Below are positions 61,697 to 64,000 of a stretch of 64,000 bases of DNA, in pieces. The notes beneath the pieces were generated by a model. That model was not told the origin of the DNA, made no database searches, and saw only the letters and a list, made by a program, of their open reading frames with translations. The translations under genes and the position numbers were made by a program. The stretch's first letter is position 1; every line of letters begins with the position of its first letter. Source of the stretch: an uncultured Clostridia bacterium (GTDB lineage: Bacteria > Bacillota > Clostridia > Oscillospirales > Ruminococcaceae); contig CAMNXF010000003.1 of NCBI GenBank assembly GCA_946567425.1, positions 124,001 through 188,000 of the forward strand, written 5' to 3'.

Positions 61697-62464
61697 ATAC
61701 AGATTGACCTTGTACTGTTCTTGAACGGTATCGCCATTTTTGCCGTGGAACTGAAATGCAACACCTCCGGGCAAAATTACGAGGATGCCATAAAGCAGTA
61801 TAAAAATGAGCGCGACTGCACGACCCGTCTCCTCAAAGAGAAGGTCGGCGTGTTTGCAGCAATCGCTATGGATTTGAATGAGGTGTATTTTTGCACTAAA
61901 TTGGTCGGCAATGACTCTTTCTTTAATCCCTTCAACATAGGATATGAATTTGGCAAGGGGAATCCGCATAACGACCAGTCTGGCATTAGCGTCTCCTATA
62001 TGTGGAAAGACATCTGGACAAAGGATAAGATTCTCTCCCTCATTGAACGATTCATCTACATCAAAACAAAGGAACGCAAAAACTCCGACACAGGGAAAGT
62101 GCGCCGCACAAAGGAACTGATATTCCCACATTTTCACCAGCTTCGCGCTGTGGGAAAGGTCATGAATGATGTCATTTTAAACCGCTCCTCCTGTAACTAT
62201 CTAATTGAACATTCCGCCGGCAGCGGCAAAACCGAGACTATTTCCTGGCTTGCACACATTCTGTCTATGGTGCATGATGTTCGCAACAACGTATTTGATA
62301 CCGTGTTAGTTATCACCGACAGAATCGTTGTTGACCGTCAGCTACAGGAAGCCATCATGGGCATGGAGCACAAAAGTGGTCAGGTCAAGGTCATGGATGA
62401 CAAGTGCGATTCTAACGATTTGGCGATTGCTCTGCGCGGAAACACGAAGATTCTGTTATGCTGA
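61697..62464 (+). pseudogene. hsdR: Type I restriction enzyme R subunit (HsdR), internal fragment
   Basis: The frame enters without a start codon and reads IDLVLFLNGIAIFAVELKCN, the PD-(D/E)xK nuclease core of HsdR, then EHSAGSGKTETISWLAH (Walker A) and LVITDRIVVDRQLQEAI. It stops at 62464 where HsdR should continue (after NTKILLC). The first 150 and last 700 or so residues expected for HsdR are missing, and no hsdM or hsdS is present. It is a remnant of a lost restriction system. Confidence 0.8.
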
Positions 62465-62930
62465 AGGGTATTTTGTCTTGCGCGATGAGAAATATGTGCT
62501 GCCCAGCGAGAATGCCCTCTTTCTTACCGAATACGCAAGACATCATCTGTCAGAGTGTACACTCGATTTCTCATGCAAGCTGGTTTGCAGTCGAGCAAGC
62601 GTCCGCGATGTTCAGTATATGCTTCGTGATGATACGGAATACAAAAAGCTTCCGTCTTATGACTCAAACACGCAGAACGTAGATGAGTACAACAAGGCTC
62701 TTGCAAAGGCTCTGGATGATGTGGACACAGAATTTCAAGAACAGTTTAAGCGTAACAAGCTTATGAATGAGACTACATCGCAGCGGATGTGTAAGTATAT
62801 GGATGTTGCTCACTGGAATACAAGTATTTTCCAAGATAAAACACTCCTTGCACCAATGGATTACACGCGCGTTTATCAAGACCATAAATTTAAGGTTTCT
62901 TCTTACACGGCAATGGCTGTTGGTTTCTAA
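62460..62930 (+). pseudogene. Unidentified gene fragment
   Basis: A second coding-looking stretch in another frame: GYFVLRDEKYVLPSENALFL, then DEYNKALAKALDDVDTEFQE and LLAPMDYTRVYQDHKFKVSS. It begins at the break in hsdR and has no own start codon or ribosome site. I do not recognise it; it may derive from a mobile-element gene joined to hsdR by deletion. Confidence 0.45.
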
Positions 62931-63548
62931 TTAACGCTCCGCAAAACTGAAGAAGCCCTGTGCCTTTCTGGATCAGGTTACGATAGTAGCAATAAGACGG
63001 ACGTATACCATATTTAAGGATACTAAGCTGAACCCGCATTATAACATCATTGCTATACACCAAAATGAGTGATATCCTTAACGGAGAAATCACCAACAAC
63101 CGAATTGGATGAAATGCTCCCACACATTTTAAAAATGTGTGGAAGTATTTCATATTTTTTTGCATTAAAAATTCCATGCAACAAATGAGTTAACATTGCA
63201 AAAATGCAGTCAATTCTCAAAAAAATAGATTCAATAATTTAGTATAATAACAGCAAAAATTGGCACTTGCTATATTGGAAATCTAAGGCAATTATATGTT
63301 TCAACCATCTTGCTCTCATGGTTACAATTATTTCATTTATCACAAGCACTTGTGAAATCTAAAAAAACTAAGGTGTCTCTTTCCTGTTCGGTATTTATCC
63401 GAGAGCTTTATTTTTCGGAAATAAATCATAAAAGTAGTTGAATAATTTGGCTATCTATTGGTGTGATATCGGGTTCAAACAAAGTGGATTATAAAGCTGT
63501 CCCCTTTGATAATGATTACTCGTGGTTATGACAAATGGCAGGATTACA
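62931..63548. other. AT-rich non-coding region
   Basis: No supported gene. The one notable structure is the long hairpin at 63109-63153. The composition is much more AT-rich than elsewhere in the window, consistent with decayed foreign DNA. Confidence 0.6.
63109..63153. repeat. 22-bp inverted repeat (hairpin)
   Basis: Arms 63109-63130 and 63132-63153 pair at 21 of 22 positions (one mismatch, one G-T), around a single central base. ATTTTTTTT follows on the plus strand. It could be a terminator or the end of a mobile element. Confidence 0.65.
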
Positions 63549-64000
63549 CTACAATTCCTCTTTCATCATATCCAACAGTTTATCCGCAATCGGTGTAAAC
63601 ATTTGATATTTTTTCCATATAACATACATTTTTGTTTCAAGTTGAGGCGCGAGATGTCTAAAAACAAGGTCGCCGCCCGTATATAAATTCTCAAATGTGA
63701 GCATAAGCCCAAGTCCTTCATGTACGAAAACCGAACCGTTGTAAAATAAATTTACTGACCCCGTAAAACGCAGCATATCTGCTTTATCTTTCGCCCAACG
63801 CGGAATGTCTTCACGTATAGACTGCTCAGAGCAGATAAGTTCATATTCAGCCAAGTCCTCTACACATATCATTTCCTTTTTCACCAGTGGACAGTCATTT
63901 CTCATAAGGACACCCCATTTGTCGCTTTCGGGGATTTCAAGGTAATTGTATTTTGACAGATCGGGTGGTTCGACAATTGCTGCAAAATCCAAAAGCCCCT
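63549..64000 (-). CDS. LysR-family transcriptional regulator, substrate-binding part (cut by window edge)
   Basis: The last 150 or so codons of a LysR-type regulator: GLLDFAAIVEPPDLSKYNYL, WGVLMRNDCPLVKKEMICVE and a type 2 periplasmic-binding fold ending IADKLLDMMKEEL. The N-terminal DNA-binding domain lies beyond the right edge. The apparent start in the window (TTG at 63992) is internal. Confidence 0.85.
   Translation of the reverse strand, partial: GLLDFAAIVEPPDLSKYNYLEIPESDKWGVLMRNDCPLVKKEMICVEDLAEYELICSEQSIREDIPRWAKDKADMLRFTGSVNLFYNGSVFVHEGLGLMLTFENLYTGGDLVFRHLAPQLETKMYVIWKKYQMFTPIADKLLDMMKEEL

Noticed and set aside
62890-63177. 95-codon minus-strand frame that could be a transposase remnant
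   Set aside because: No recognisable transposase motif, no ribosome site, and AT-rich random-like composition.

Overview
The window looks like the chromosome of an endospore-forming, low-GC-lineage Gram-positive anaerobe of the class Clostridia, probably Oscillospirales/Ruminococcaceae-like. The evidence is a complete spoIIIA operon (spoIIIAA to spoIIIAH), a 28-codon spoVM, remA, a PASTA-domain Ser/Thr kinase with its PP2C phosphatase, ArgR, an Asp23-family protein and a T-box leader. Strong promoters follow the TTGACA-17-TATAAT pattern. Nearly everything from 2.5 to 31.4 kb and from 33.4 to 47.9 kb lies on the minus strand in long, tightly packed operons. No rRNA genes, CRISPR arrays or intact prophages are visible.

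Layout. At 1-2.5 kb is an isoleucine-type T-box with threonine ammonia-lyase (cut by the left edge), an orphan small gene and thrH. From 12.2 down to 2.5 kb runs a housekeeping operon: Asp23 protein, nusB, xseA, xseB, ispA, DUF212, dxs, an unknown gene, tlyA, nadK, argR, recN. At 12.4-12.7 kb (plus) are a small membrane protein and spoVM. From 17.9 down to 12.7 kb is the spoIIIA operon, with two unusual non-coding gaps. From 31.4 down to 18 kb is the conserved remA-gmk-priA-def-def-fmt-rsmB-rlmN-prpC-prkC-rsgA-thiN cluster, in which rpoZ, coaBC and rpe, expected from the Bacillus order, are absent. At 31.5 kb is tRNA-Thr(GGU), followed by an ECF sigma factor fused to a large unknown C-terminal region.

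From 33.4 to 39.3 kb is a two-component system flanking an ABC-2 transporter with three permeases and a papain-like protein (lantibiotic-immunity-like architecture). At 39.4-46.6 kb are a GH25 lysozyme, mgsA, minD and the cell-shape operon mreB-unknown-mreC-mreD-mrdA. At 47-50 kb are a secreted GDSL hydrolase, an SCP2-like protein with a basic tail, a probable small RNA of about 150 nt and a DUF362 protein. At 50.2-56 kb a LytTR two-component system faces a pair of ABC exporter half-transporters. At 56-60.7 kb are a lipoprotein GH5-like glycosidase and a YtrA-type GntR/ABC operon. From 60.7 to 64 kb the sequence is a decayed accessory region (HsdR remnant, orphan fragments, AT-rich non-coding DNA), ending in a LysR regulator cut by the right edge.

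How it fits together: most genes serve core growth (translation start and finish, isoprenoids, NADP, rRNA modification, cell wall elongation) and sporulation. The plus-strand islands and the right third carry envelope sensing, export and regulation. The items I consider least explained are the sigma-factor fusion, the small RNA with a C-rich loop, the dispersed inverted-repeat element placed inside the spoIIIA operon, the methylglyoxal synthase lacking its catalytic Asp, and MinD without MinC/MinE.
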